A stretch of 64,000 nt of DNA from Thalassoglobus polymorphus (GCF_007744255.1 NZ_CP036267.1:3165500-3229499), one strand, 5' to 3'; positions 15,307-25,812 are shown, counted from the stretch's first letter. The notes: generated by a model from the letters alone, not told the origin. A program made the numbers and translations.

Positions 15307-15402
15307 TGGGAAAGAGATCAGGGACTCGTTCTGCCTCGTGGAATTCAAAGTCTTCTGAGGCAGGACCGTCATTTGCCGGAGAGCTGAAAGTCCGGGCTTG
15401 TC

Positions 15403-15924
15403 CTACCGTTCCAGCGACCAGATGCCGAGACGTTTTTCTTTGGCGATTTTCTCTGCTTCGATGAATCGTTTCTTGAAGTCATCACGATATCGATATCGTG
15501 GCTCAGCTGTTGCGAGACCGGCAGCGACGAGTTCTTCGTTCAGAAACCTGTCATCAACAAACACGAATGCCAAGACTCGCTGATACCTATCGTATCGTTC
15601 TTTATCGAAAACAAGTTGCACCGTCTTTCCTTCAACCATGTCGACCGTGAATTGAGTCGCCTCATCGCCGAATGGTTGCGGAGGAAGTTTGGGGTGCTTC
15701 GTTTCTGGAGTATCGACGCCAATTAATCGAACCCTCCGGTCACCATCGATCAGTAATGTGTCACCATCAATGACCCGTACTACTCGTGCCGCCTGCTGGT
15801 CGCTTGCAGGTGGAATCTCGTTCTGCTGAAAGTCTCCGAGTCGGTAGGCAACCCAGCAGATCAATAGCAGAAGTAAGAGAAAGTTGAACGGGCGAGGTTT
15901 TCGATATTTCAACCGAGAGGCCAT
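15403..15924 (-). CDS. Membrane-anchored thermonuclease (staphylococcal nuclease fold)
   Basis: 173 aa. After a basic start, PFNFLLLLLLICWVAYRL (about residues 12-29) forms a signal anchor, so the nuclease domain faces outside. The SNase core is complete: VVRVIDGDTLLIDG, RVRLIGVDTPETKHP with the catalytic Arg and Glu, and DRYQRVLAFVFVDD with the second catalytic Arg, ending in EAEKIAKEKRLGIWS. The family is a Ca2+-dependent phosphodiesterase acting on DNA and RNA. Likely roles are extracellular nucleic acid degradation or nutrient scavenging. It lies 57 bp downstream of the kinase gene on the same strand and may be cotranscribed. Confidence 0.88.
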   Translation of the reverse strand: MASRLKYRKPRPFNFLLLLLLICWVAYRLGDFQQNEIPPASDQQAARVVRVIDGDTLLIDGDRRVRLIGVDTPETKHPKLPPQPFGDEATQFTVDMVEGKTVQLVFDKERYDRYQRVLAFVFVDDRFLNEELVAAGLATAEPRYRYRDDFKKRFIEAEKIAKEKRLGIWSLER

Positions 15925-15981
15925 CCTTGAAGATCCTTAAACTCAAATTTCACAAAAGCACAAAGAATTCTGAGTCAGCTT

Positions 15982-18522
15982 CTACTCAAGGTCCACAATT
16001 TCGAATTCTCCCTGCGCGTTTAATTGCGTCCCCCACACCTTATGAGACGCCTGATGTCTCGAAGGACTGAATTGAATAATGGGGCCGATGCCTAAATCTA
16101 AATCGCGAATCGAATGCAGCGCATCGATTAACGACTCAGTGTTCAAGTTCGGACCTGCATCGCGAAGTCCTTCGGCGAAACACTCAGCGGCAATATAACC
16201 TTCAAGTGAAACAAACCCTGGCTCATATTCCGGGTAATACTTCTTAAGGTCCTGTCGGTAGCGACGAACTCCGGTGGCGTTGGAGAGATAGTGTGGGACC
16301 ACTTGCGTGACGAGAACCCCATCTCCAAACTGAGGGCCTATTTCATAAAATGCCTCAGCGAGTGCCTGGCTTCCAACAAACGAAACAGCACCAAACACCA
16401 TTTCCGGGATTTCCGTTTTGATCCTTTTTACGAAGTCCGCTGCAACTTTATATGTCGGCACCATCACAATGGCCTGAATGTGAGCTTGTTCGCTTAAGAT
16501 CGTAGAAACGGCCTCGTCGATATCCAACTGATTCCGTTCATACCCGACTCGAATCAGGTCATCGCTTTGAATTCCGTGTTCCCGCATCGCTTTGGCGACC
16601 CCTTTGAAGCCGTCATCCCCGTAGGCGTCGTTTTGTGCAAACACAGCAATATTTTCTGGTGGGATTCTTAAATTCACAACGAAATGTTTCACCATCGCTG
16701 CTGTCTCGTCGACGTAACTGGCACGATAGTTGAAGACATATCGATCCGGTGGATCTTCTCGAAGTAGACTGGCCCCGCTGAATGGAGCGAAGAACAGATA
16801 CGAATTCTCACTCGCATACTTTGAAGTCACCCTCGCAGTGGGAGCTCCAACGTTTCCGATGACAGCAAAAACATCTCTGTCCTCAAAAAAATCCTGCATG
16901 TTCTGCAATGCTTTTTCCGGCTGGTAACGATCATCCAGAACTGTCAAGGAGATTTTGCGACCATGAATTCCCCCCGCATCGTTGATGCGTTCAAAGCAGG
17001 ACTTCATTCCAACGACCATGTTCCGCCCCAGTTCTTGACTGGGACCGTTGTAAGCAGTGGAGGTACCAAGATGGATTGTGTTTTCAGTGACTCCGCGAAA
17101 CAGTGGAGGAGTCGCGGTCTCTTCCGAACCGGCTTCTTGCGGTCCTGTGACTGAGTTTGTAGGACGTCCTTCCTGATTCTTCTCAATATCTTGAAGCAGG
17201 GTGATTCCCCAAGTCGCGATTGAAATCACCAAGCATGCGGCAGTCACCACCTTAAACCACTTTTTCGGACTCGCTGGAGTGGGGGGGACTTCTATACTTT
17301 GCGTTGCCGAAAAGGATTGTGTACTTCCTGAAGGTTGGCCACCATTCAAAACAGCTTCGAGATCAACGCGAAACTCCTGAGCTGACTGATACCGATCAGC
17401 GGATTCTTTCGCCATCGCCCTTTGAATGATGTCGTTGCAAGCCGGTGGCAATTCAGGAAGTTCATCAAGAATGTTTGGAGTCGGCCGATGGCAATGCGCA
17501 AACATAATCTTCAGATGATTCTGAAGTGAACCAAACGGAGGATGTCCGGTAAGAAGAGCAAAATATGTCGCACCGAGAGAATAAATGTCAGAGGTCGGAT
17601 TCACTTCGGCAGCCTTGCACTGCTCTGGACTCATAAAATCTGGAGTGCCCAGAACCGTGCCGATTTTTGTAAGTGCGGTCTCGTCCGATTGATTGCCTTT
17701 GGCCAAACCGAAGTCCAGCAATTTGGCGGAAGAGTCATCCGTTAGCATGATGTTCATCGGCTTCAGATCTCGATGAATCAAACCCTGCTGATGAGCGGCG
17801 GCAAGTCCATTGCAGCAATCAATGATGACCTGTGTTGCCGTTTTCCAATCAAGTCGTCCCTGTTCCGATGAGTTTAGAACCTCACCGAGGTTTTCACCTG
17901 AGACTTTTTCCATCACCAGGTAGTAAGAATCGTTCTCTTCCAGAACATCGTAGATGCCGATAATGTTGGGATGATGAACGGCTCCGACAGCCTGAGCTTC
18001 CTGAAGAAGTCGATTGAGAGCGGACTCATCTCCGGCATGCTTGCGACTCAAAAGTTTCAGCGCCACTTCGCGGAGAATGACTGTGTCAAACGCACCGAAG
18101 ACAATCCCCATCCCACCGCGACCGAGTACGGAGCGAATTTCATACTTGCCAACCTGATCCCCGATAGCCAGATCAATTTCGGTACTCTCAATGGCAGATT
18201 CAGTGACGTACGTTTGATCGCCAACGGTGTCCGAGATAGCGTCGAAGGCTGCTGAGATTGTCGGTCCATCGAGAGGGAACTTTTTGATGTATTCACTCTT
18301 CGAAGGATTTTGTCCCTGTGCTCGCCTCTGAAGCAGATCGACATTGACGAGTTCTGCCAGAACTTCCGGACGATATTCAGCCGGAACATCAACCATGAAC
18401 GATTCCAGATCGGGCTCGCCTCCGCTCTCGAATTCCTCCACAAACCGCAGGCAGAGTTCACGAGCAGTGATCGTGATATCGACACTGGGATCTCGATTCG
18501 AGTGCGGATCGGATTTCGTCAC
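15982..18522 (-). CDS. Ser/Thr protein kinase with extracellular LivK-like ligand-binding domain
   Basis: 846 aa. After a ~95-residue leader typical of planctomycete kinases (RELCLRFVEEFESG...) comes a full kinase domain: GRGGMGIVFGAFD (Gly loop), VALKLL (Lys), HRDLKPMNIML (catalytic loop, about residue 248), DFGLA and GTPDFMSPEQ. A TM segment (VVTAACLVISIATWGITLL, about residue 420) follows. The last ~380 residues are a Peripla_BP_6 domain like LivK amino-acid-binding proteins (IHLGTSTAYNGPSQELGRNM, INDAGGIHGRKISLTVLDD, VIGNVGAPT, FAQNDAYGDDGFKG). The frame opens at a TTG at 18540; AAGGA before the GTG at 18522 suggests that start. Probably a transmembrane receptor kinase sensing a small molecule such as an amino acid or amide. 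Confidence 0.9.
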   Translation of the reverse strand: MTKSDPHSNRDPSVDITITARELCLRFVEEFESGGEPDLESFMVDVPAEYRPEVLAELVNVDLLQRRAQGQNPSKSEYIKKFPLDGPTISAAFDAISDTVGDQTYVTESAIESTEIDLAIGDQVGKYEIRSVLGRGGMGIVFGAFDTVILREVALKLLSRKHAGDESALNRLLQEAQAVGAVHHPNIIGIYDVLEENDSYYLVMEKVSGENLGEVLNSSEQGRLDWKTATQVIIDCCNGLAAAHQQGLIHRDLKPMNIMLTDDSSAKLLDFGLAKGNQSDETALTKIGTVLGTPDFMSPEQCKAAEVNPTSDIYSLGATYFALLTGHPPFGSLQNHLKIMFAHCHRPTPNILDELPELPPACNDIIQRAMAKESADRYQSAQEFRVDLEAVLNGGQPSGSTQSFSATQSIEVPPTPASPKKWFKVVTAACLVISIATWGITLLQDIEKNQEGRPTNSVTGPQEAGSEETATPPLFRGVTENTIHLGTSTAYNGPSQELGRNMVVGMKSCFERINDAGGIHGRKISLTVLDDRYQPEKALQNMQDFFEDRDVFAVIGNVGAPTARVTSKYASENSYLFFAPFSGASLLREDPPDRYVFNYRASYVDETAAMVKHFVVNLRIPPENIAVFAQNDAYGDDGFKGVAKAMREHGIQSDDLIRVGYERNQLDIDEAVSTILSEQAHIQAIVMVPTYKVAADFVKRIKTEIPEMVFGAVSFVGSQALAEAFYEIGPQFGDGVLVTQVVPHYLSNATGVRRYRQDLKKYYPEYEPGFVSLEGYIAAECFAEGLRDAGPNLNTESLIDALHSIRDLDLGIGPIIQFSPSRHQASHKVWGTQLNAQGEFEIVDLE

Positions 18523-18735
18523 AAATTGTTCCTTGACCAAGTGTTTTTGCCCGATCGCTCATCGATCTCAGAGGGAATTCCGTTGAATCATATCTCTAAA
18601 AATCGACAACGCCAACTCCATTTCAAACGAATGAATCAATCTGAGCACATCCGGGTGCAACGGAGCTCTGATCGTCCGGATTGAAGTTGAATTGCCTACG
18701 ATTCTTGATGAATCTTGCGTTCGGAGTTGGACGGT

Positions 18736-18760
18736 TTCAGTGAATTCAGTGAATTCAGTG
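18736..18760. repeat. Short 9-bp tandem repeat
   Basis: TTCAGTGAA repeated about 2.8 times between the kinase and UbiD genes. Too short to say more. Confidence 0.6.
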
Positions 18761-18879
18761 CAATCGGGAGCCATGAACGACCAATCAAACAGGCGAAGGA
18801 AAGCATGTTCGCACACCTTCTCGCTCAAGACCTCTCTGGACCCTTTCGTTTTGAGGCGAACTTTAGTGATGAGTTGACA

Positions 18880-20712
18880 CTACAGAACCCCGTGTAGCGG
18901 ACCGCCTTGAGCAGCGAGTTGATTGACTCGCTCGGTCACATGGGGATCTTCGATCAGCGGAGGAGCGTGATGCGGTTTGATTCGCGCATCGATGACTAAA
19001 GCACCGCGACAGCCCCAATGTTTGTCTTCCACAAAAGCGCCGATTCCATTGATGTCACGAGCAGGATTGGATCGCGTGAAAGAGACCCACAGGAAGTTAT
19101 TCAGATTGCGAGCGGTGAACTCAGCGTCATCGACCAGCAGGATCAACGGGAACGTGTTGAGTGGATGCCCTTCGTCGAAACCTTCAACGAAACGCTGCAG
19201 AGTCCCATCATTCTGATCCCGACACTCAGGTGCTTCAATGGCTAAAATACCGGGGAGAACAGGCATCGGTTTTCTGAACCCTGCTGGCAAATCAAGGTTC
19301 GACGGAATCTCAATCGGAAGGTCTCTCTGAATCGCTCCAGCGGCAGCGATGACAACCTTTGATCCTGAGTTCATTCCGTCGCCAGTATAATCGAGCGTGT
19401 CGATGGTTGTCTTCGTTTGAAAATGGAGGTCGCGTTTCCAGTCGACACGACGGAGAACGTGCGCGAGGTACCGAGAAATGTCCTCGATATCCAGCCCTGG
19501 CTCATCGGCCTCGTCGATAATGAAGAGGTATTTCGCAAGCGAGAGTTGCCCTTGCCCCAGAATGGCGTTGGCTTGCGTCAAAATTTCCTGAGGAGCTTTT
19601 TCCTCGACAAATGGCATGTACCGTTCGCTGCCAATGGCGAGCAGAAGTGGATGAACTCCCGCTGCATCGACTGCATGGACCGCTTTGACTCCGGGTAAGA
19701 CAGAAGGTATCGCCGGGCCTGTAATTTCGTGGATGATCTCCCCGAACGATGTATCTTCTTGAGGAGGCCGACCAACGACCGTGAAAGGCCAGATCGCATC
19801 ATTGCGGTGGTAGACGCGATCGACATTCAGGACCGGAAAATCGTGGGTCAAACTATAATAACCAAGGTGGTCCCCAAACGGGCCTTCTGGCTTCAAGTGA
19901 TCAGCATCAACGGTCCCTGTGATGCAAAAGTCCGCCTCTGCAATAAGTGGCAGGTGATTTGACTGCTTGACCATTCGGACACGACGACCGCCCAAAGCTC
20001 CTGCAAATGTCAATTCGGAGAGCCCTTCCGGAAGTGGCATGACCGCAGAGAGAGGCAACGCAGGAGGGCCCCCAATGTAGATGTTCACCCGCAATGCTTC
20101 ACCTTTTCGAATCGCAGCTGCATGATGAACACCAATGCCGCGATGAATCTGGTAGTGCAGGCCAACCTCTTCATTCTGCTTGTATTCGTTCCCGCCGAGT
20201 TGGACTCGGTACATCCCCAGGTTCGACTTTTGCCATCCGGCGGCATCCGGGTGTTCCGTGTAGACGGCAGGAAGCGTTACGAACGGTCCGCCATCATCTG
20301 GCCAGCTAACGAGTTGAGGGAGTTGATCGAGAGTGGTTTCATTCTGGTTGATTGGTCCGCGAGAAACATATTTCGGCTGCATTGCCCATGCTGTCGGGAA
20401 TGCACGTGCATACCGCAGCGGATGCTTCATCGCCTCGGACGGATCGATTTTCAACTCGACGAGACGTTTGACCATTTCCAACGTGTCGCGAAAGAGGAAT
20501 CGCGTTCGATCCATCGTTCCGTAAAGGTTGCTGACCATCGGGAACCGGCAACCTTTGACGTTCTCAAAGAAGAGTGCCGGCCCATTGGCCTGAAATACAC
20601 GACGTTGAATTTCTGCAGCTTCGAGATGCGGATCAATTTCGGTTGAAATCCGCACCAGATGACCGTGCGATTCAAGGTCTTCAACACATTGTTTGAGATT
20701 TCGGTAACCCAT
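18880..20712 (-). CDS. UbiD family decarboxylase
   Basis: 610 aa, in the usual range for UbiD. Shows the family blocks GPALFFENVKG near residue 43, GPFVTLPAVYTEHP, NLGMYRVQLGG, IHRGIGVHHAAA, RKGEALRVNIYIGGPPAL, and EGPFGDHLGYYSL, which carries the conserved acidic residues of the active site. UbiD enzymes use prenylated FMN made by UbiX to decarboxylate aromatic or unsaturated acids; bacteria use them in ubiquinone or menaquinone synthesis, or in aromatic degradation. Planctomycetes make menaquinone, so a menaquinone role is the first guess, but no quinone genes or ubiX are adjacent. Single gene on the minus strand. Confidence 0.88.
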   Translation of the reverse strand: MGYRNLKQCVEDLESHGHLVRISTEIDPHLEAAEIQRRVFQANGPALFFENVKGCRFPMVSNLYGTMDRTRFLFRDTLEMVKRLVELKIDPSEAMKHPLRYARAFPTAWAMQPKYVSRGPINQNETTLDQLPQLVSWPDDGGPFVTLPAVYTEHPDAAGWQKSNLGMYRVQLGGNEYKQNEEVGLHYQIHRGIGVHHAAAIRKGEALRVNIYIGGPPALPLSAVMPLPEGLSELTFAGALGGRRVRMVKQSNHLPLIAEADFCITGTVDADHLKPEGPFGDHLGYYSLTHDFPVLNVDRVYHRNDAIWPFTVVGRPPQEDTSFGEIIHEITGPAIPSVLPGVKAVHAVDAAGVHPLLLAIGSERYMPFVEEKAPQEILTQANAILGQGQLSLAKYLFIIDEADEPGLDIEDISRYLAHVLRRVDWKRDLHFQTKTTIDTLDYTGDGMNSGSKVVIAAAGAIQRDLPIEIPSNLDLPAGFRKPMPVLPGILAIEAPECRDQNDGTLQRFVEGFDEGHPLNTFPLILLVDDAEFTARNLNNFLWVSFTRSNPARDINGIGAFVEDKHWGCRGALVIDARIKPHHAPPLIEDPHVTERVNQLAAQGGPLHGVL

Positions 20713-20882
20713 CAGTTCCGTGAGCGTTTGAGATCAATATGGACTTTGCATTCTCTGAGATTGTAGCGAGTTTGCGGAAACGTTCAGTGTCCTCTCGCCA
20801 GATTCCCCCACGTTGCATAGAATAGTTTTGCCCCCTTTCATTTTTTCTCAATTTAGAGCAGATCCACTGTTGGTCTTATCGT

Positions 20883-20901
20883 CCTGCCTTGTGGCGAGCA
20901 G
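20883..20901. repeat. R1 core fragment
   Basis: CCTGCCTTGTGGCGAGCAG is the reverse complement of the R1 core with three changes. It may be an eroded copy; by itself the match is weak. Confidence 0.35.
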
Positions 20902-20997
20902 TCTATGAAGTCATGCAGAATGAGCTTCACAGGCACAACATGTCACGAGTACGACAAGCACGAGAAGATTCCTTAGGTCAACAGACATTCAAAAGGC

Positions 20998-21456
20998 ATG
21001 CAGATGCGTGGACCGATGGTTCGAATTAAATACGACGTTCGGCGTTTATGGCGTTGTCCGAAATGTCACTACGAACGGCGAGCGCATGCCAGTCAGACAG
21101 CAATTCGCTGCCACTGCGAAAAAGTCGGGCCGTTCATGCAGCTGGTCGAAGAACAACGCAAGGTGCGTGACGAACCGGAAGAATTGCCCGCCTACTTTGA
21201 ATACGAAGAAGCCGAAGCGACTGCGTCAGATACAACTTCAGAGAAGTCGCCAAACGCCAAGTCAGAGACGACAGCCGTCGATCCCGTTGCCGAGACTTCT
21301 GTCGATCCTGCCACAGAGACTTCATCACCACCAGCAGAAGCAGCAGCAGAACAAAAATCTGAACCCGTAACTGAAAATTCCCCCGACGCCAAACCTGAAA
21401 CATCAAAAAAGGCCCCCAGCAAAGCCAAGTCCCCTACACAAGACTCTCAATCCTAG
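20998..21456 (+). CDS. Zinc-ribbon protein with low-complexity acidic tail
   Basis: 152 aa. The N-terminal third holds CPKCHYERRAHASQTAIRCHC, a likely single zinc site (CxxC plus CxC). The rest is a disordered Ser/Thr/Glu/Ala-rich tail. I do not recognise the family. Three ATG codons lie near the start (20998, 21004, 21016); AAAAGGC is best spaced for the second. The stop is 18 bp before the VWA gene, so the two are probably cotranscribed. Confidence 0.6.
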   Translation: MQMRGPMVRIKYDVRRLWRCPKCHYERRAHASQTAIRCHCEKVGPFMQLVEEQRKVRDEPEELPAYFEYEEAEATASDTTSEKSPNAKSETTAVDPVAETSVDPATETSSPPAEAAAEQKSEPVTENSPDAKPETSKKAPSKAKSPTQDSQS

Positions 21457-21474
21457 CCCCGGATCAAGTCCCTA

Positions 21475-22611
21475 ATGCCTTCATTCGAATACTCAAAATT
21501 CGATCCCTCCCAAGGATTCAGCCCACAATCGGCAGATGATCTGTTTGATCAATTCTCCGAATTCATGATGGACTATGGAGACGAGGTTCTTGATTCACTT
21601 GAACAATGGGAAGAGGACAACCCAGATGTCGTCGACATGTTGGTGAAGCAAGGGTACGTCGAGAAAGATCGCGAAGGAAAGTTTCGTGTCACTCCCAAAG
21701 GCTTGAAGCGAGTTGAAAACAAGGCCTTGGAATCATTGTTCAATATTCAGAACAAAGACAAGATGGGCCGGCACGAAACGGAATTTCGTGGGGCTGGGCA
21801 AGTGAAGATGGACGAGTCGAAGAAGTATGAATTCGGCGACCCGGTCGGTAATTTGAACATGCATGAAACGCTGAAGAATGCGATTCATCGTCAGGGTGGA
21901 GGTTCTCCTGTTCATATCTCGGAAGACGATCTGGAAATCTATGAAACGGAATACCAGACGTCCTGCGCGACCGTTGTGCTGATCGACATGTCTGGCAGCA
22001 TGATGAGGTATGGGAAGTACGCATCTGCCAAGAAAGTCGCGATGGCTTTGCAAGCCTTGGTGCGATCAAGATATCAGTCTGACTTCTTACAGATTGTCGG
22101 TTTTTACACCTACGCGACTGCCATGACCGAGCGAGACCTGCTCAACTCCGCTCCCAAACAGGTCAGCATTTTCGATCCACAAGTCAGCCTGCGGGTCTCC
22201 CTCGACAATCCACCTGCATTCGTCCCGGAACACTTCACAAACATACAAGCGGGCTTACAGTTCGCTCGTCGAATTCTGAAGAAGCAGCCCGCTCAGAACC
22301 AACAAATCATTTGCATCACCGACGGAGAGCCGACGGCTCACATCGAAGGTCGTGAGATCGTCTTGCTTTACCCACCCGCCGAAAGAACTGCCCGGGCGAC
22401 CTTGAGCGAAGTGAAAAAATGTAAGAATGCGGGGATACAAATCTCCAGCTTTGCATTGATCGAAGACTATTTCTATTACGGCCTCGTCAATTTCGTTGAG
22501 CAAATGGCTCAGGTTTCTGGTGGAATCAGCGCAACCTGTAACGCTCAAGACATGGGCAACATGGTCGTTAACAGTTTCGTCAAAGGTCGAAAGAAGCGTT
22601 CACGGGTTTGA
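21475..22611 (+). CDS. VWA (von Willebrand A) domain protein
   Basis: 378 aa, no signal peptide. An acidic helical N-terminal region (with a winged-helix-like VDMLVKQGYVEKDREGKFRVTPKG) precedes the VWA domain, whose MIDAS motif is DMSGSMMRYG at about residue 170, followed by ITDGEPTAH. Cytoplasmic VWA proteins of this kind usually work with a MoxR-type AAA+ ATPase in chaperone-like metal or cofactor loading complexes, but no AAA+ gene lies next to it. Directly downstream of the zinc-ribbon gene and 104 bp upstream of the ABC ATPase gene. Confidence 0.85.
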   Translation: MPSFEYSKFDPSQGFSPQSADDLFDQFSEFMMDYGDEVLDSLEQWEEDNPDVVDMLVKQGYVEKDREGKFRVTPKGLKRVENKALESLFNIQNKDKMGRHETEFRGAGQVKMDESKKYEFGDPVGNLNMHETLKNAIHRQGGGSPVHISEDDLEIYETEYQTSCATVVLIDMSGSMMRYGKYASAKKVAMALQALVRSRYQSDFLQIVGFYTYATAMTERDLLNSAPKQVSIFDPQVSLRVSLDNPPAFVPEHFTNIQAGLQFARRILKKQPAQNQQIICITDGEPTAHIEGREIVLLYPPAERTARATLSEVKKCKNAGIQISSFALIEDYFYYGLVNFVEQMAQVSGGISATCNAQDMGNMVVNSFVKGRKKRSRV

Positions 22612-22715
22612 TTTTCATGAATGACAAGTTTCTTGCGAGACTCATGCGCTGCGAAATGACATCGCAGCCTCTATGATCTGCACATCACGTTTACATCAGC
22701 CCATGAAATGAAAAT

Positions 22716-23705
22716 ATGCCGACCATTGAAGCGAAGCATCTCACGAAAACGTATCGAGTCTACCAAAAAAACGACGGAATTCTGGCGTCGATTGGCGGCC
22801 TGTTTCAACGGAAGTATCGGACAGTCGAAGCTGTGCGTGATGTCAGCTTCGCGATTGAAGAAGGCGAGATGGTCGCGTTTCTGGGGCCGAATGGAGCAGG
22901 AAAAACGACGACGCTCAAATTGCTCTCCGGTCTGATCTTTCCAACTTCTGGAGATGCCCAAGTCCTGGATTTTATTCCATGGGAGCGAGCGAATTCGTTT
23001 CGACGACGATTCTCACTGGTCATGGGACAAAAGAACCAATTGTGGTGGGACTTGCCGGCACAAGAATCGTTTCAGCTTCACCGGGAAATCTACCGGATCG
23101 AAAACACTGAGTTTGATCGACGTCTTGACGAATTAACAGCGTTGCTCGAAGTGAAAAAACTGGTGAGCCAGCCAGTACGAGAACTTTCATTGGGAGAGCG
23201 GATGCGGATGGAGTTGATTGCTGCACTCCTCCACAGTCCAGAGGTCCTGTTACTTGATGAGCCGACCATCGGTCTGGATGTGATATCTCAGCGAAAGGTT
23301 CAAGAGTTCCTGAAATACTATCAGGCAGAACGAAAGATTACCGTGATCTTAACGAGCCATTACATGAAAGATGTAGAAGCTCTCTGTAAACGGGCCGTGA
23401 TCATTAACGACGGCGAAATCAAACATGATGGCCCGCTTTCAGAGATTGTTGATCGCTTCAGTCAACACAAAATCATTCAGCTGCAATTTGCCGCCGGCCA
23501 ATCCTCCGGGGATCTTTCGCGATTTGGGACCGTCCTGGAGCAAATCGGACCACGTACTCGAATCGAAGTGGAACGTCAGAAAGTCCCTGAAGTCTTAACA
23601 TCCGTACTGAATGAATTTCAGATCGAAGACGTTGGCGTGCAAGATCGCCCGTTGGAAGAAGTCATCGCTGAAATGTTCACAGCGACCGACTCCCCCAACA
23701 AATAA
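22716..23705 (+). CDS. ABC transporter ATP-binding protein
   Basis: 329 aa. Walker A GPNGAGKT (about residue 60), Q-loop [12 protein letters not shown], signature [16 protein letters not shown], Walker [13 protein letters not shown] and switch [13 protein letters not shown] are all intact. The N-terminal [28 protein letters not shown] and the C-terminal ~80 residues resemble ATPases of ABC-2 type exporters, which normally sit next to two permease genes. No permease follows: the next gene is the convergent SulP transporter 11 bp away. Its membrane partner must be elsewhere, or the operon has been broken. Confidence 0.88.
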   Translation: MPTIEAKHLTKTYRVYQKNDGILASIGGLFQRKYRTVEAVRDVSFAIEEGEMVAFLGPNGAGKTTTLKLLSGLIFPTSGDAQVLDFIPWERANSFRRRFSLVMGQKNQLWWDLPAQESFQLHREIYRIENTEFDRRLDELTALLEVKKLVSQPVRELSLGERMRMELIAALLHSPEVLLLDEPTIGLDVISQRKVQEFLKYYQAERKITVILTSHYMKDVEALCKRAVIINDGEIKHDGPLSEIVDRFSQHKIIQLQFAAGQSSGDLSRFGTVLEQIGPRTRIEVERQKVPEVLTSVLNEFQIEDVGVQDRPLEEVIAEMFTATDSPNK

Positions 23706-23716
23706 AGCTGTTTGCT

Positions 23717-25444
23717 CTATGCTAATCGATCTGTGGCGACGTGGTATTGAGGATCTTCGGAAACGTTGATCTCGACGAGATCGCCCGCTTGGTCGAGGAG
23801 TTTTCGACATTCCGGGCTGAGGTGCGTCAGGTGGAGCCGTTTGCCGCACCCCTGATACTTGACTGCCAGCCAGTTAATCGCTTCCAACCCGGACTGATCG
23901 TAGACCCGGGTGAAGTAAAAATCGATGACAACATCATCAGTGTCGTTGTTCACATCAAACATATCTTTGAATGACGAGACAGACGCAAAAAATAGCGGGC
24001 CGTGCAACTGATAAATTTTACAGCCGAATTCGTTGTATTTGACATCCGCTGCAATGTGTGTTGCATGTTGCCAGGCAAAGACAAGAGCGGAAACGATAAC
24101 TCCAAGAATGACAGCCGATGCCAGATCGTGCATCAGAACCGTGTATCCCGCAACCAGGAGCATCACGAAGACATCACTACGAGGCATGCGCTGGAACATC
24201 TTCAAGGAGGCCCACTCGAACGTTCCAATGACAACCATGAACATCACTCCCACGAGTGCAGCCATCGGAATTTGTTCGATGAGAGGAGCTAAAAAGAGGA
24301 CAAACAGCAACAGGCAAACAGCGGCTGTGACTCCCGAAAGCCGCCCTCGCCCGCCAGAGTTGACGTTGATCAATGACTGGCCAATCATCGCACAGCCACC
24401 CATTCCGCCAAACATCCCACAAACAATATTCGCTGCCCCTTGCCCGATACACTCACGGTTCCCTTTGCCACGAGTTTCGGTAATTTCGTCAATTAACGTC
24501 AAAGTCATCAGTGATTCAATCAGGCCGACACCACACAAAATAATGGCGAACGGAAAGATGATTTTCAGCGTTTCCCAAGTCATCGGAACGAGGTCATATT
24601 GCAGGAAGAAGAGATTCGGCAATCCCCCACTGATGCCTCCGGCATCGGCAGTCGATTTTGAATCGGTCTTCTCGGTGATTTTGGTCGCTGCAACTTGCGA
24701 GGCGGCGACCACCTCTTTGGACTCTACTGGTACTTCCGCGTCACTTTTATGATGAGAGTCATTCAGTCCAAGCTCAGCTGCTTTGGTATTCGTGCGGAGC
24801 ATATCTCCGACAGTCGCCAAGGCATTTTCTCCTCCAGGAGTCGTCACCGATGAGTTGATAGCAAGTGAGAGCAGAGTGACCGTCAGAATCGCAGCCAATG
24901 ATGCCGGGACAGCTTGCGTCGCCTTCGGCAGCAGCCAAATAATCCCCATCGTGATCAACACGAGAAGCAGCATCAGCATTAAAGGTGCCCCTGACAGATA
25001 TACGAGGTTTCCCTCAGGTGAAAGTGTTTTGAAGCTCCCGAGTTGCGCGAGCCCAATCACAATCGCCAGACCATTGACGAACCCCAGCATCACAGGGTGC
25101 GGAACCATGCGGATCAATTTTCCGAGTCGAGCCAAGCCGATCAGAATCTGGAATATGCCGCATAGAATGACAGTCGGGAACAGATATTCCACGCCATGCA
25201 ACGCGACCAAAGAGACAATGACAACCGCCATTGCTCCGGTCGCTCCGGAGATCATTCCGGGACGTCCGCCGAACAGTGCCGTAACCAACCCAATAAAGAA
25301 CGCCGAGTACAAGCCGATTAATGGTGAAACACCAGCGACGAAAGCGAATGCAATCGCTTCTGGAACGAGAGCCAATGCAACAGTGAGTCCAGAGAGGACG
25401 TCGTCTTTAACGGAGCCTGATTGTATTCGGAAGAAATTCAGCAT
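23717..25444 (-). CDS. SulP family anion transporter
   Basis: 575 aa. N-terminal [31 protein letters not shown] and [18 protein letters not shown] are classic SulP membrane motifs. The C-terminus is a cytoplasmic STAS domain ([36 protein letters not shown]). Members carry sulfate, bicarbonate or dicarboxylates. Residues about 218-285 between membrane segments are an unusual hydrophilic insert rich in Lys, Glu and Ser. Convergent with the ABC ATPase gene with only 11 bp between stops, so transcripts probably overlap. Substrate undecided. Confidence 0.9.
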   Translation of the reverse strand: MLNFFRIQSGSVKDDVLSGLTVALALVPEAIAFAFVAGVSPLIGLYSAFFIGLVTALFGGRPGMISGATGAMAVVIVSLVALHGVEYLFPTVILCGIFQILIGLARLGKLIRMVPHPVMLGFVNGLAIVIGLAQLGSFKTLSPEGNLVYLSGAPLMLMLLLVLITMGIIWLLPKATQAVPASLAAILTVTLLSLAINSSVTTPGGENALATVGDMLRTNTKAAELGLNDSHHKSDAEVPVESKEVVAASQVAATKITEKTDSKSTADAGGISGGLPNLFFLQYDLVPMTWETLKIIFPFAIILCGVGLIESLMTLTLIDEITETRGKGNRECIGQGAANIVCGMFGGMGGCAMIGQSLINVNSGGRGRLSGVTAAVCLLLFVLFLAPLIEQIPMAALVGVMFMVVIGTFEWASLKMFQRMPRSDVFVMLLVAGYTVLMHDLASAVILGVIVSALVFAWQHATHIAADVKYNEFGCKIYQLHGPLFFASVSSFKDMFDVNNDTDDVVIDFYFTRVYDQSGLEAINWLAVKYQGCGKRLHLTHLSPECRKLLDQAGDLVEINVSEDPQYHVATDRLA

Positions 25445-25812
25445 GGTCTTTCCAGAACGCGAGCCTCATCGATTCGAGGTTTTTCGCGAGAAGAGATGTT
25501 GTCTCAGAGCAACCAAACGCAGGTGACTCATGAAATGTGCGATAGATGGCCTTCTATGTCAGGTTCTCGAAGACAAGTCAAGCACAACGAAGAAAGAAGT
25601 TCATCATCGCGATAAATTGAACCACAATACCTAGGAATTCAATTCATGCACGGCGTCTGAGACACTGAACTTCCTTATAATCGAGAAGATGAAATTGATC
25701 CTTCCCAAAACTCCAATTTCAGCAACATAAAACTTGACAATGACCACAAAATGATCTCACGCACATGCCTGATAGTCGTTTTGCGGAGTGACCTCACAGA
25801 CCCATTGTGAAG
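25445..25812. other. Intergenic, nothing recognised
   Basis: About 370 bp between SulP and the CRTAC1 protein gene, both on the minus strand. It must contain the SulP promoter. No repeat, hairpin or small gene was seen. Confidence 0.5.

Larger units (their letters stand above)
14788..15402. other. Intergenic region with two R1 repeats
   Basis: About 615 bp between the DUF11-like gene and the thermonuclease gene (both minus). It holds R1 copies at 14919-14996 and 15205-15306; the rest shows nothing I recognise. Confidence 0.6.
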
